Positions 8,781 through 16,560 of a stretch of DNA of 64,000 nucleotides are shown one piece after another (position 1 is the first letter of the stretch; the number at the start of each line of letters is the position of its first letter). This DNA comes from an uncultured Acidimicrobiales bacterium. Its GTDB lineage: Bacteria; Actinomycetota; Acidimicrobiia; Acidimicrobiales; SZUA-35. The stretch is taken from positions 1-64,000 of the forward strand of contig CALIFY010000018.1 of the NCBI GenBank assembly GCA_938021675.1. The letters are read 5' to 3'. Below the pieces are notes generated by a model. The model searched no databases, was not told the origin of the DNA, and saw nothing but the letters and a program-made list of their open reading frames with translations. Position numbers and translations under genes: made by a program.

Positions 8781-9174
8781 CGACGATGGCGAGACCGGTT
8801 CGATCGACCAGGCTGCGACCGGGGCGACGATCGCCGGCATCGTGCTTGTCGCCGACAACTTCGAGGAGCAGGTTGCGTTCTACCGCGATGTACTCGGGCT
8901 CACGCTAACCGACCACTGGGGAGACGTCGCTCGATTCCGGGCCGCCAACGCGGTCGAGCTGACCTTGTTCGCGAAATCACATGATCAAGCGAGTCTCGAC
9001 CGGATCGATCCGCTCCAACACGGACTTTCCCATTTCGAATTCGGTGTCGATGATGAGACTGCCTCGGTGTTAGGCCAGCAACTAGTGGCGCTAGGACAAC
9101 GATCGCACGGCCAGAACTATCTCGACCGGGACGGCCAGCTTTTCCACTTCGTACCCAAGTCGGATCGGTCCTAA
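8770..9174 (+). CDS. VOC (glyoxalase/bleomycin-resistance fold) protein
   Basis: This 134-aa protein shows the vicinal oxygen chelate pattern: a strand then FEEQVAFYRDVLGL, and a second half with LSHFEFGVDD and LDRDGQLFHFVP. VOC members include metal-dependent isomerases and dioxygenases and also binding proteins that sequester antibiotics. The first 18 residues are an acidic, probably flexible extension. The ATG at 8770 is preferred over the GTG at 8767. It is the last gene of the operon, and a strong hairpin follows it. As the terminal gene in a biosynthesis-like operon next to a transporter, self-protection by product binding is a reasonable hypothesis. Confidence 0.8.
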   Translation: MAANDDGETGSIDQAATGATIAGIVLVADNFEEQVAFYRDVLGLTLTDHWGDVARFRAANAVELTLFAKSHDQASLDRIDPLQHGLSHFEFGVDDETASVLGQQLVALGQRSHGQNYLDRDGQLFHFVPKSDRS

Positions 9175-9178
9175 CCGA

Positions 9179-9213
9179 AACGGCTCCCGTCTCAAAGAGA
9201 GCCGAGAGCCGTT
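9179..9213. terminator. Inverted repeat between convergent genes
   Basis: AACGGCTC at 9179-9186 pairs perfectly with GAGCCGTT at 9206-9213, and the inner bases CTC and GAG can extend the stem. It begins five bases after the VOC stop and lies between two convergent genes, so it probably works in both directions. There is no clear T-run. Confidence 0.65.
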
Positions 9214-9260
9214 CAAGGTGGAGGGGTCTGGTTGGGACGGTCGGTTGAGGTCAGTCCGTT

Positions 9261-9791
9261 CTACTCACATGGGCTCATTTCGACGGCGCCGGGCAACTCC
9301 ATCAAGTCTTGGTTGGACTGAATAGCCGGTAGCACAACGTCGTCGCCGAGCGGCTCACCAGAATAGATGGCGCTCGTGACTTCCCCGTCCGCTCCGACCA
9401 CGATGAAGGCTCCGTCGTCGCCGGTCTGTGACAGGTCGAACTCACCGTCGGTCGATCCGTCAAAGTTGTAGCAGGCAACCCCATCGCGAATCTCGAAATC
9501 TACTTGGTCCTCAGGTGGCGTCCAGTCGTCGAGGAAGTCGGCTACCTCAGCCGGGACGTCTCCGGCATCAACGACATTACCGTCTGGACCGGTCACCACT
9601 TCGGTGACCACACCATCGATTTCTTCCCGAACGACGAAGTGGTCACCGACCTCGAACTCGTCGATGGTGTGATTCTGAGCACCTTCAGCGTTGTTGAATC
9701 CCACCGATGCGCCTGCGGTGTACGTCCAGCCGATGGCGATCGGAGCCATCAACGCGGTGGCCGCTACTGCGATCTTCGCTGATTTGTTCAT
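9261..9791 (-). CDS. Secreted acidic protein of unknown function
   Basis: This 176-aa protein has a classic export signal: a lysine near the start, then a hydrophobic core (IAVAATALMAPIAIGW), with cleavage likely after an alanine around residue 28. The mature part is very acidic, with many Asp and Glu, two cysteines (one near the middle in VACYNF and one two residues from the end), and no family I recognise. AGAGGA six bases before the ATG is a good binding site. It is divergent from the two-component system at 9972-11920 and may be a target of that system, which is inferred only from position. Confidence 0.75.
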   Translation of the reverse strand: MNKSAKIAVAATALMAPIAIGWTYTAGASVGFNNAEGAQNHTIDEFEVGDHFVVREEIDGVVTEVVTGPDGNVVDAGDVPAEVADFLDDWTPPEDQVDFEIRDGVACYNFDGSTDGEFDLSQTGDDGAFIVVGADGEVTSAIYSGEPLGDDVVLPAIQSNQDLMELPGAVEMSPCE

Positions 9792-9971
9792 CGTGATCCT
9801 CTTTCTCTAGACAGAGTCTTCGTTGGTGGGAACCTCCCACGAGGCCCCACGTCGGATCTTCACAGTGGCGGACACTGTCTGTATTCAGCCTTACTGGACC
9901 TAAATGCAGACTTAACGGGTCTCGGCCGACCTTCTATCGCCGAGAACCGCCCAGCGGTAACCTACAAACGC
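9792..9971. promoter_or_regulatory. Divergent promoter region between secreted protein and response regulator
   Basis: These 180 bases separate two divergently read genes and must carry both promoters. A short inverted repeat, GTGGG and CCCAC around AACCT (9826-9840), could be a regulator site. No clear consensus -35/-10 pair was found. Confidence 0.45.
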
Positions 9972-10631
9972 GTGCGCATCCTGCTGATCGAAGACGACCC
10001 AGAGATTGTTCGGGTAGTACGACGTGGCCTCGAGGCTGAGGGTTTTTGCGTTGACTCTGCCGCTGACGGAACCGACGGTCTTTGGCAAGCGACGGAAGGC
10101 GAAATGGATGCGATCGTGCTCGACCTCTTGATGCCCGGTATGTCGGGTTACCAGGTTTGTCAGGCACTCCGCCAGCGGAACGTACAGACCCCGATCGTCG
10201 TCTTGACCGCGAAAGACGGCGAGTTCGACCAAATCGACCTGCTCGACCTGGGCGCAGACGACTTCATCACAAAACCGGTCTCAATCAGGGTGCTAGCTGC
10301 CCGGATACGAGCGGCGATCCGGCGTGCTGCCGGGTCGCCAACGAACGAGATCGTCTACGGGGCAATCCGATTTGATCTCGCCGCTCATCGATGTTGGCGA
10401 GATGGAGATGAGGTGAAACTCACCAAGAAGGAAGCGGACGTGCTGTTTGTGCTCGTTTCTGCGACCGGAGCCGCCGTTACCCGACAGGAGATAATTCGAG
10501 CCGCCTGGGGTTTTGATTTCGAGGGCGACCCCGGTTCGGTCGATGTGTATATCAATCGATTGCGAAAGAAGCTGGGAGGGGACGCCATCAAGAACATTCG
10601 GGGCGTTGGATTTCAGCTTGAGCCGGCATGA
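9972..10631 (+). CDS. OmpR-family response regulator
   Basis: This 219-aa protein has an N-terminal receiver domain with the acidic pocket EDDPE at the start, the phosphoacceptor aspartate at about residue 51 (AIVLDLLMPGMSGY), T in VVLTAKD, and the conserved lysine in DFITKPVS. The C-terminal half is a winged-helix DNA-binding domain with the family pattern VDVYINRLRKKLG followed by IRGVGFQL. The GTG at 9972 gives the normal receiver-domain start. It overlaps the kinase gene by four bases (ATGA), so the pair is co-translated. Confidence 0.95.
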   Translation: MRILLIEDDPEIVRVVRRGLEAEGFCVDSAADGTDGLWQATEGEMDAIVLDLLMPGMSGYQVCQALRQRNVQTPIVVLTAKDGEFDQIDLLDLGADDFITKPVSIRVLAARIRAAIRRAAGSPTNEIVYGAIRFDLAAHRCWRDGDEVKLTKKEADVLFVLVSATGAAVTRQEIIRAAWGFDFEGDPGSVDVYINRLRKKLGGDAIKNIRGVGFQLEPA

Positions 10632-11920
10632 GTCGGCCAGCGGAGATGGTAACGGCCACCGGGATCCGAACCCGGGTCGCCGTCGTCGCCGCCATCGCGA
10701 CCGTGGCGTTGCTCAGCATCGTCGGTGCGATTGGCTACGTGGCCGCCGTCGCTGCCACTCGTCAATCTCAAGAAGATCTCCTGAATGAGCGTTTGGATTC
10801 CTTGGAGAGCAAACTGGCAGAAGGCGAGACGCCGCTCACCGCACAGTTGGAGCTCGATACCAGCGTGCGAGTGATCCGTGCCGGCCAAGGTTTGCCCGCT
10901 CCGGCCAGCGGCGTGCTCCAGGTCGTCCGAGAGTCCGACGCAGAAGACATCGACTATCTCGTCGGCACAGCCTCCACGGTTCAACTCGACCGGACGTTCG
11001 GCACTATCCGACGCGGGCTGTGGGTCTCGATCGGTCTAACCGGTCTACTGGTTGGCTTCATCGCCTGGCTCGTCGTCGATAAAGCGCTGGCGCCAGTTCG
11101 GTTGCTGACCAGCGAGGCCGAGGCCGTCGAGGCTGATTCCTCGAAGGAGCTGATCCAGGTCGGCGCCGCTGGAGACGAGTTGTCTCACCTCGCAACAACC
11201 TTCAATCGAATGCTCACGAAGCTCCGGGCGGCAGATGTCGACAGGAGGCGTTTCGTTTCCGACGCATCTCACGAACTTCGAACCCCTCTCATGGTGCTCA
11301 CAGCCGACGCCGAATATGCGGCCGCCAATGGGGGAGAGATCGATACGTTGGCGACGTCGGTGCTCGAACAAAGCGCTCGGCTTACCAGCCTGGTCGATGA
11401 CCTGTTGACCCTCGCATCATTTGATGAGCAGCAACATTGGGTGAGCGAGCCGATCACGATCGTCGACGTCCTCGCAACAGCCCAGGTCGAAGAACAACGA
11501 GCGATCGTCGACGATGACGACCGGCAACGCCGCATACCAAACGTGTCGAGGGCCGTCGGGAACATATTTTCCAACGCCGAGCGGTTCTCGGCAACGGCCG
11601 TCAACATTCACGTCGCCTGCAATGGCGGTCTCGTCACGTTCACTTTCGACGACGATGGTCCCGGTGTTCCGGTCGCTGAGCGCGACGAGATATTCAAACG
11701 GTTTTATCGTGCAGATGAAAGCCGAACGCGTCCTCGGGGAGGGGCCGGGCTTGGGCTCGCTATCGCCCGAGCTGAGGTACATCGAGCTGGCGGCAGCATC
11801 ACGGTCAGCGAGAGCCCGATGGGCGGCGCCCGGTTCATAGTGACGGTCAGCGAGGAACAGGCACCGCACGACCCGAACTCCAAAACCGGGATGGACGGAA
11901 CGACGCCGCGCTCGAACTGA
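10628..11920 (+). CDS. HAMP-containing sensor histidine kinase
   Basis: This 430-aa protein has a membrane helix at about 17-43, a short external sensor region of roughly 85 residues, and a second helix at about 130-150. A HAMP linker follows. The phosphoacceptor H215 lies in SDASHELRTPL. The ATPase domain shows the N box (IFSNAERF), G1 (DDDGPGVP) and G2 (GAGLGLAIA). The small external loop suggests sensing of an envelope or membrane signal. It partners the response regulator just upstream. The acidic secreted protein divergently encoded at 9261-9791 is a candidate signal or target. Confidence 0.95.
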   Translation: MSRPAEMVTATGIRTRVAVVAAIATVALLSIVGAIGYVAAVAATRQSQEDLLNERLDSLESKLAEGETPLTAQLELDTSVRVIRAGQGLPAPASGVLQVVRESDAEDIDYLVGTASTVQLDRTFGTIRRGLWVSIGLTGLLVGFIAWLVVDKALAPVRLLTSEAEAVEADSSKELIQVGAAGDELSHLATTFNRMLTKLRAADVDRRRFVSDASHELRTPLMVLTADAEYAAANGGEIDTLATSVLEQSARLTSLVDDLLTLASFDEQQHWVSEPITIVDVLATAQVEEQRAIVDDDDRQRRIPNVSRAVGNIFSNAERFSATAVNIHVACNGGLVTFTFDDDGPGVPVAERDEIFKRFYRADESRTRPRGGAGLGLAIARAEVHRAGGSITVSESPMGGARFIVTVSEEQAPHDPNSKTGMDGTTPRSN

Positions 11921-12063
11921 GGAAGCCCCGGACTGAGTGACGATGCGTTGAGAACCCGAGTTGGCGACGAGGTCAGTTGGCGTGGATCAGCCGTGGCGAG
12001 CCATGATGCCTAGACGACACTTCGCCAGTGCAGGTCTGAGCGGAGGCCAAAGGGGGAATCTCA

Positions 12064-13221
12064 ATGCGAATGCGTTTTGGAAGTTTCATCGCACCGTTCC
12101 ATCCACCGGAACACAACCCAACCTTGTCGTTGGAGTGGAACCTCGAACTGATCGAGCATATGGATCGGCTCGGCTTCGACGAAGCGTGGATCGGTGAGCA
12201 TCACTCGGCCGGCAGCGAGATCATCGCCTCTCCCGAGATTTTCATCGCCTCGGCGGCGGCCAGGACCAGCCATATCAAGCTCGGAACCGGCGTGGTCTCA
12301 TTGCCGTACCACAACCCGCTGTGGGTCGCCGAACGGATGGTATTGCTAGATCACCTGACCCGGGGTCGTGTGATGTTCGGCGTCGGCCCCGGCGCACTGC
12401 CAACCGACGCCGCCATGTTGGGGCTTGAGCCACCGCAGATGCGGCCACTGCTCGAGGAATACATGGACATCGTTATGCAGCTGCTTACCACCGACAAACC
12501 GGTCAACTACCAAAGTGACCGGTTGGTTTTGGAGGAGGCAAGACTTCACCTCCGGCCGTTTAGCGAACCGTTGTTCGATGTGGCGGTGGCTGCGGTTGCA
12601 TCACCTTCAGGGGCCCGTCTGGCCGGCAAACATGGAGCGGGCGTACTTTCGCTCGGCGCCACGGTTGCTATCGGCATGGATGTACTCGCTCACCATTGGT
12701 CGATTCAGGAAGAGGTGGCATCCACCTACGGGAAGGTGGCCGACCGGCAGAGTTGGCGGTTGGTCGGTCTTATGCACCTGGCCGAGAGCGCCGACGAGGC
12801 TCGCCGTGACGTCGAGTATGGGATGGAACAGTGGTTCCGCTACTTCCAGAACGTGGCAGCCTTCCCCCAGATGGCCGTCGATGGCGGCAACATCGACGAG
12901 ATGGTGGCCTTTGTCAACGGAGGGCTTGGCGTTGTCGGCACCCCGGACATGGCGATCGCACAGATCGAGGAGTTACTTGAGCAATCAAACGGTGGTTTCG
13001 GGGCGTACCTGACGCTGGCCCACAATTGGGCTAACCCCCAGGCCACGAAGAAGAGCTACGAACTCTTTGCTCGTCACGTCATGCCCCACTTCCAAGGCCA
13101 GGTGAGCTCGACGGTTGGCGCCGCTGAACGTGCCCAGCAGGCGAGGCCCGAGTTGGCGGACAAACAGATGGCAGCAGTTGAGGAAGCGACCGCTCGCTAC
13201 GAGGCCGCAAAGGGTTCGTGA
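12064..13221 (+). CDS. Luciferase-like flavin monooxygenase, limonene-monooxygenase type
   Basis: This 385-aa protein is a bacterial luciferase-like (LLM) TIM-barrel enzyme. It has the substrate-side EHH signature in DEAWIGEHHSAG, LGTGVVSLPYHNPLWVAERM, and DHLTRGRVMFGVGPGALP, which matches flavin-dependent members related to limonene 1,2-monooxygenase in motif order and length. Such enzymes use reduced flavin made by a separate reductase to hydroxylate or epoxidise small hydrophobic substrates. An AAAGGGGG site precedes the ATG at 12064. It is monocistronic as far as can be seen. The exact substrate is unknown. Confidence 0.85.
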   Translation: MRMRFGSFIAPFHPPEHNPTLSLEWNLELIEHMDRLGFDEAWIGEHHSAGSEIIASPEIFIASAAARTSHIKLGTGVVSLPYHNPLWVAERMVLLDHLTRGRVMFGVGPGALPTDAAMLGLEPPQMRPLLEEYMDIVMQLLTTDKPVNYQSDRLVLEEARLHLRPFSEPLFDVAVAAVASPSGARLAGKHGAGVLSLGATVAIGMDVLAHHWSIQEEVASTYGKVADRQSWRLVGLMHLAESADEARRDVEYGMEQWFRYFQNVAAFPQMAVDGGNIDEMVAFVNGGLGVVGTPDMAIAQIEELLEQSNGGFGAYLTLAHNWANPQATKKSYELFARHVMPHFQGQVSSTVGAAERAQQARPELADKQMAAVEEATARYEAAKGS

Positions 13222-13392
13222 CGGGCGGGCCGGTTGGCCTCACGGCTTCGAAGACTTGGCCCGAGCTATCGCCTTGCAATAGGAAACCGAAGTTCTCGGT
13301 GTATCGGATGCGGTGGCATGTCCTCTTTCTCAATGAAGGAAAGATCGCTGATGCCCCAAGGGTGTTGCTGCATGAACCGGTGAAGAATCGTT

Positions 13393-13545
13393 GTGTTTTC
13401 TCGGCGCAAAATTTGGTTCTGGACTGGTATGGCCGCTGCATTGTTGGTGGTTGGACTTCTTGGCGCCGAAGCGGTGGTGGCGGGAACGGCCGGACCGACT
13501 AGGCCAGCAACGACGGGCCACGCCAGGGGTGAGAGGGACAGTTGA
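13393..13545 (+). CDS. Possible 50-aa signal-peptide or single-pass membrane protein
   Basis: A GTG-started frame encodes a 50-aa protein with a basic start (residues 2-6 are FSRRK), one hydrophobic stretch (about residues 11-31, rich in Ala, Leu, Val and Gly) and a short polar tail. The layout is that of a small membrane or exported protein. A weak GAAGAA site lies just upstream, and a perfect 14-bp hairpin begins five bases after the stop. Nothing else explains the 437 bases between the flavoenzyme gene and cspA. I do not recognise it. Confidence 0.4.
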   Translation: MFSRRKIWFWTGMAAALLVVGLLGAEAVVAGTAGPTRPATTGHARGERDS

Positions 13546-13550
13546 AAAAG

Positions 13551-13584
13551 CGAACGCCCTGACCGAACCCGGTCAGGGCGTTCG
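13551..13584. terminator. 14-bp perfect hairpin
   Basis: CGAACGCCCTGACC (13551-13564) pairs with its exact complement at 13571-13584 around a six-base loop. Read on the minus strand it is followed by CTTTTTC, so it is a good intrinsic terminator for transcripts coming from cspA. On the plus strand it directly follows the small 50-aa frame but has no T-run. Confidence 0.8.
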
Positions 13585-13600
13585 TGGGGCCGGGACCCCC

Positions 13601-13639
13601 AAAAAAGCGTGTGCCGTCGACACGGAGCCGACGGCACAC
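13601..13639 (-). terminator. Intrinsic terminator of cspA
   Basis: GTGTGCCGTCG (13609-13619) pairs perfectly with CGACGGCACAC (13629-13639), an 11-bp stem with a nine-base loop. On the minus strand a run of six T follows the stem. It lies 20 bases after the cspA stop. Together with the hairpin at 13551-13584 it forms a tandem pair. Confidence 0.88.
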
Positions 13640-13658
13640 ACCAATGTTCTCAGTCTTG

Positions 13659-13856
13659 CTAGATCACGCGGACGTTCTTGGCTTCCTCGCCCTTGCGGCC
13701 GGGGGCTACGTCGAACTCGACGGCCTGACCTTCGTCAAGCGACTTGTAGCCGTCGCCCGAGATGTTGGAGTAGTGAACGAAGACGTCATCTCCTTGCTCA
13801 CGAGAGATGAAGCCGAAGCCCTTCTCACTATTGAAAAATTTTACTGTGCCTTGCAT
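13659..13856 (-). CDS. cspA: Cold-shock protein
   Basis: This 65-aa single OB-fold protein has both RNA-binding motifs: KGFGFI (residues 12-17) and VFVHYS (25-30). Length and sequence match CspA-type RNA chaperones that melt structured mRNA and act as antiterminators. GGAAAAGAG lies just before the ATG. The 5' leader contains a small CGCC/GGCG hairpin at 13882-13893, which may be part of a cold-shock leader. Two terminators follow it. Confidence 0.96.
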   Translation of the reverse strand: MQGTVKFFNSEKGFGFISREQGDDVFVHYSNISGDGYKSLDEGQAVEFDVAPGRKGEEAKNVRVI

Positions 13857-13977
13857 CTACAAGCTCTTTTCCATACGATCCCGCCACTTGGCGAGTACTA
13901 GTCAAAGATAGTGCCATCTTCTTCGGGTTCCTCTTTTTGGCGCCGGAGACCGTACCTTTGATTTTCAGCTCAGCGCA

Positions 13978-14760
13978 TCAGACGCCGAGCCGGCGGAGCG
14001 TGGCCTGTGTGGTTTTGGCGTACTCAGGCCGCGAGATGACCAATCCTTCCACGGTCGGATTTGGCTTGTTGTAGTCGATTCGCTGGCCGTGGATGTCGCT
14101 GACCACCAACCCGGTGGCTGCGGCAACCGCCGCCGGTGCGCATACATCCCACTCATAGAGGCCACTGGCATGGACGTACACGTCGACGACGCCGTCGACC
14201 ACCAGCATGGCCTTGAACCCTGAAGAGCCACAGGCGGAAACCGACCCGTCGAGAGCGTCGGCAACTTCGGTGCCATAAAAAACGTTGGATCGACCACAAA
14301 TTACCAGTGGCTCTGGTCGTTGGCCCCGGTCGGCGAATCGTGCGAGATCGGTGCCAAACACTTTGCCGATTGCGGGGACCGCCACCGCACCTGCTGTCGG
14401 CCGGCTATCGGAGACAAGAGCGACGTGAACCGCCCACTCGATCGAGCCGTCGAAGGGGTAGTCGTGCGTGCCATCGAGTGGATCTATGATCCAAGTTCGC
14501 GGCGCTTCCAGCCGGATTGGGTCATCACGGCCTTCTTCAGACATCACGATGTCGCTCGGCCGGTGCCGAGCAAGTCTGTCGACAAGCAGGTCGTGGGCCA
14601 AACGGTCAGCTTCATCACGTAGGGACCACGTATCCGTACGGCCAAGCTTGCGTCGACCCTCCCGAAGGTCGAGGAGAGCTTGCCCGGCTTCGGAAGCCAG
14701 GTGTCGCGCCAACTGGTGGTCATCCACAAGCACCGCGTTATCGGAGGTCGAACCGTTCAC
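13978..14760 (-). CDS. cysQ: Inositol-monophosphatase family phosphatase, CysQ-like
   Basis: This protein of about 260 aa belongs to the Mg-dependent, Li-sensitive phosphatase family. It shows the metal-binding glutamates in SEEGRDD, the core motif IDPLDGTHDYP and the C-terminal WD motif in YEWDVCAPAAV. The sequence resembles actinobacterial CysQ, which dephosphorylates 3'-phosphoadenosine 5'-phosphate in sulfate assimilation, more than inositol phosphatase; the substrate is not proven. The open frame extends far upstream, but that part is arginine- and proline-rich and overlaps the next promoter and gene. I use the GTG at 14760; the GTG at 14766 is equally possible. Confidence 0.85.
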   Translation of the reverse strand: MNGSTSDNAVLVDDHQLARHLASEAGQALLDLREGRRKLGRTDTWSLRDEADRLAHDLLVDRLARHRPSDIVMSEEGRDDPIRLEAPRTWIIDPLDGTHDYPFDGSIEWAVHVALVSDSRPTAGAVAVPAIGKVFGTDLARFADRGQRPEPLVICGRSNVFYGTEVADALDGSVSACGSSGFKAMLVVDGVVDVYVHASGLYEWDVCAPAAVAAATGLVVSDIHGQRIDYNKPNPTVEGLVISRPEYAKTTQATLRRLGV

Positions 14761-14987
14761 CGTCACGCCGAGGGTAGTCGTCGGTGCCCGGTGAAATGGC
14801 AGCACGGTGGGAAGGTACCGGCAACAGGGTCTGGGAGGTACAAGGAATGACACCGACGGTACTGGCCGGTCTAGGCCAAGTAGGATTACGGGATGGTGGA
14901 ACGGTTTGACACGATCGAGCAAAGGGCGGTCGCCCGGCGCTCGGGGCACCTGCGACGCAGCGAAGGTACACACTGGAGGCGTTTCGC

Positions 14988-15344
14988 ATGATCGCCCTCG
15001 CCCTCCGGGTTGCGGTAAATGCGGTCGCACTTTGGGTCGCCGCCCGTTTGATCGATGGGATTGACCTGAGCACCGAGTTGCTGGCCATCCTTTGGGTGGC
15101 CGTGCTGTTCGGCATCGCCAATGCGGTAATCAAGCCGGTGGCGAAGCTCCTGACCTTCCCGCTGATCGTCTTGACCCTCGGCCTGTTCACCATCGTTGTG
15201 AATGCCGTGATGTTGCTCGTGACGGCAGCGGTGACGACCAACCTCGCCATCGATGGATTCCGTCCGGCGGTGCTCGGTGCCCTTGTCATCAGCGTCGTCA
15301 GCTGGTTTTTGTCGATGTTCTTGCCCGATGGTGATGACGACTGA
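14988..15344 (+). CDS. Holin-superfamily-IV-like small membrane protein
   Basis: This 118-aa protein has four membrane helices and matches the widespread Phage_holin_4_2 type (YvlD-like) of small membrane proteins: GIANAVIKPVAKLLTFPL between the second and third helices, a long third helix, and VISVVSWFLSMFL at the end. Despite the name there is no phage context. GGAGG sits ten bases before the ATG at 14988. It is divergent from the CysQ-like gene. Confidence 0.85.
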   Translation: MIALALRVAVNAVALWVAARLIDGIDLSTELLAILWVAVLFGIANAVIKPVAKLLTFPLIVLTLGLFTIVVNAVMLLVTAAVTTNLAIDGFRPAVLGALVISVVSWFLSMFLPDGDDD

Positions 15345-15372
15345 CCATCGTTGACCTCGGTTGGGGTGCACG

Positions 15373-16560
15373 TCACACACCGCGCCGGTGATGGCCTTCT
15401 GCGTAGTGCTCGGCGAGCGGGTCGCCACCGAAGTCGAGCAACAGATCGCGCCACACGGTGTGGATGTGGTTCACCCCCCGCTGAGTATTGTCGTACTCGA
15501 CCAATAGCTCGGCGCCTTGAATCCGGTAGTAGTGCGGTTCGTTCGGTTCAATCCCACCGGCCCACAGGAAGGAAAGGGAGTCCAAACGGTCGCCTGCGAA
15601 TCGGGCCGCCTGTGCATCGGCAAGATCATCATCGATCCGGCCGACATATGTAGATAAGAGCGCCCGAAGAATCTCCTTCTCATCTGGGCTCATGGCGGTC
15701 GCCGAGAGTCCCTTCGGTCGATCGGTAAGCGATAGGAGGTCGAGGTGGTTCTCGGTCAGACCGGCGATCGACTCGGCTCTGCGTTGCGCATCGGCGACCT
15801 GTGCGTGGAGCGTTGCCTCGAGTTGACCCCGCCAGATCTCGGTCAAGCCGAGCATCCGGTCGCCGTCTCTGAGCCGGGAACGGTTTGCTCCAATGATGTC
15901 GGTCGGGGCGACGGAACTAACCAGCGCGGTGGCACGCACAGACCTATCGAACGACTGAATAAGTTCACGGCCGAGATCTTCCGCCCCGCCGAGCGGTCGG
16001 AGCATGTGTGGACCGAGGAGAGGAGAGGCTGCGGGGTCGGCCCCAAAAAAGCACGGTGTTGCCGAACGAACCTGGCCACCGGCCAGGGTGAAATGAAGCG
16101 AGATATGGTGCCCCCCGAATCGCCAGCTCCAGGGACCGTCACTGCCGGGATGACCGAACACCGCGACCCAGTACATCAGCGGGTCCCTACCTCGAAGCCT
16201 TCCGTAGGAGGTTGAGAACCCCTCGACCCGGTCGAGGACATTCTCCAAGCCCATGATCACCGAGGCGGTGGTGTAGCCAGCCTCCGATAGTCCGGAGGCC
16301 AGCAGCTTCTGTACGGCCTGCTGTTGGGTCGGGTTCATGTCGGCAAGGGCGAGGCCTCCGTGGTCGGTCGGGGTGTAGTACCAGCGGCGGCGTTCGTCGT
16401 CGGACGGGAACGGCCACCGGATCTTTTGGCGCTGCTCCGATGAGAGAACGTCGAGCAAACCCTGGGCGGCGTCCGTCATAGCGGTGGCCACCCGGTCGTG
16501 GATTCGGTCACCGTCTTTTTTGGCCGACGGGGTTTTGCCGTTCGGTTTGTTCGATGTCAC
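15373..16560 (-). CDS. DUF3500 domain protein
   Basis: This 395-aa protein matches the DUF3500 family. Typical features are YWVAVFGHPGSDGPWSWRFG followed by GGHHISLHFTL, and the C-terminal run AELLVEYDNTQRGVNHIH then VWRDLLLDFGGDPLAEHY. The family has no settled biochemical role. The conserved histidines (HH near residue 152, HIH near the end) hint at metal binding. The start overlaps the FAD monooxygenase stop by four bases (ATGA), which makes it the last gene of the operon that begins at 20013. Its role in a catabolic pathway is inferred from that coupling. Confidence 0.85.
   Translation of the reverse strand: MTSNKPNGKTPSAKKDGDRIHDRVATAMTDAAQGLLDVLSSEQRQKIRWPFPSDDERRRWYYTPTDHGGLALADMNPTQQQAVQKLLASGLSEAGYTTASVIMGLENVLDRVEGFSTSYGRLRGRDPLMYWVAVFGHPGSDGPWSWRFGGHHISLHFTLAGGQVRSATPCFFGADPAASPLLGPHMLRPLGGAEDLGRELIQSFDRSVRATALVSSVAPTDIIGANRSRLRDGDRMLGLTEIWRGQLEATLHAQVADAQRRAESIAGLTENHLDLLSLTDRPKGLSATAMSPDEKEILRALLSTYVGRIDDDLADAQAARFAGDRLDSLSFLWAGGIEPNEPHYYRIQGAELLVEYDNTQRGVNHIHTVWRDLLLDFGGDPLAEHYAEGHHRRGV

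Noticed and set aside
14761-15030. Long N-terminal extension of the CysQ-like protein
   Set aside because: It is Pro/Arg-rich, matches nothing in the family and overlaps the divergent promoter and the holin-like gene.
14988-15344. Phage holin as evidence of a prophage
   Set aside because: The family name is historical. The protein type is widespread on chromosomes, and no other phage gene is nearby.
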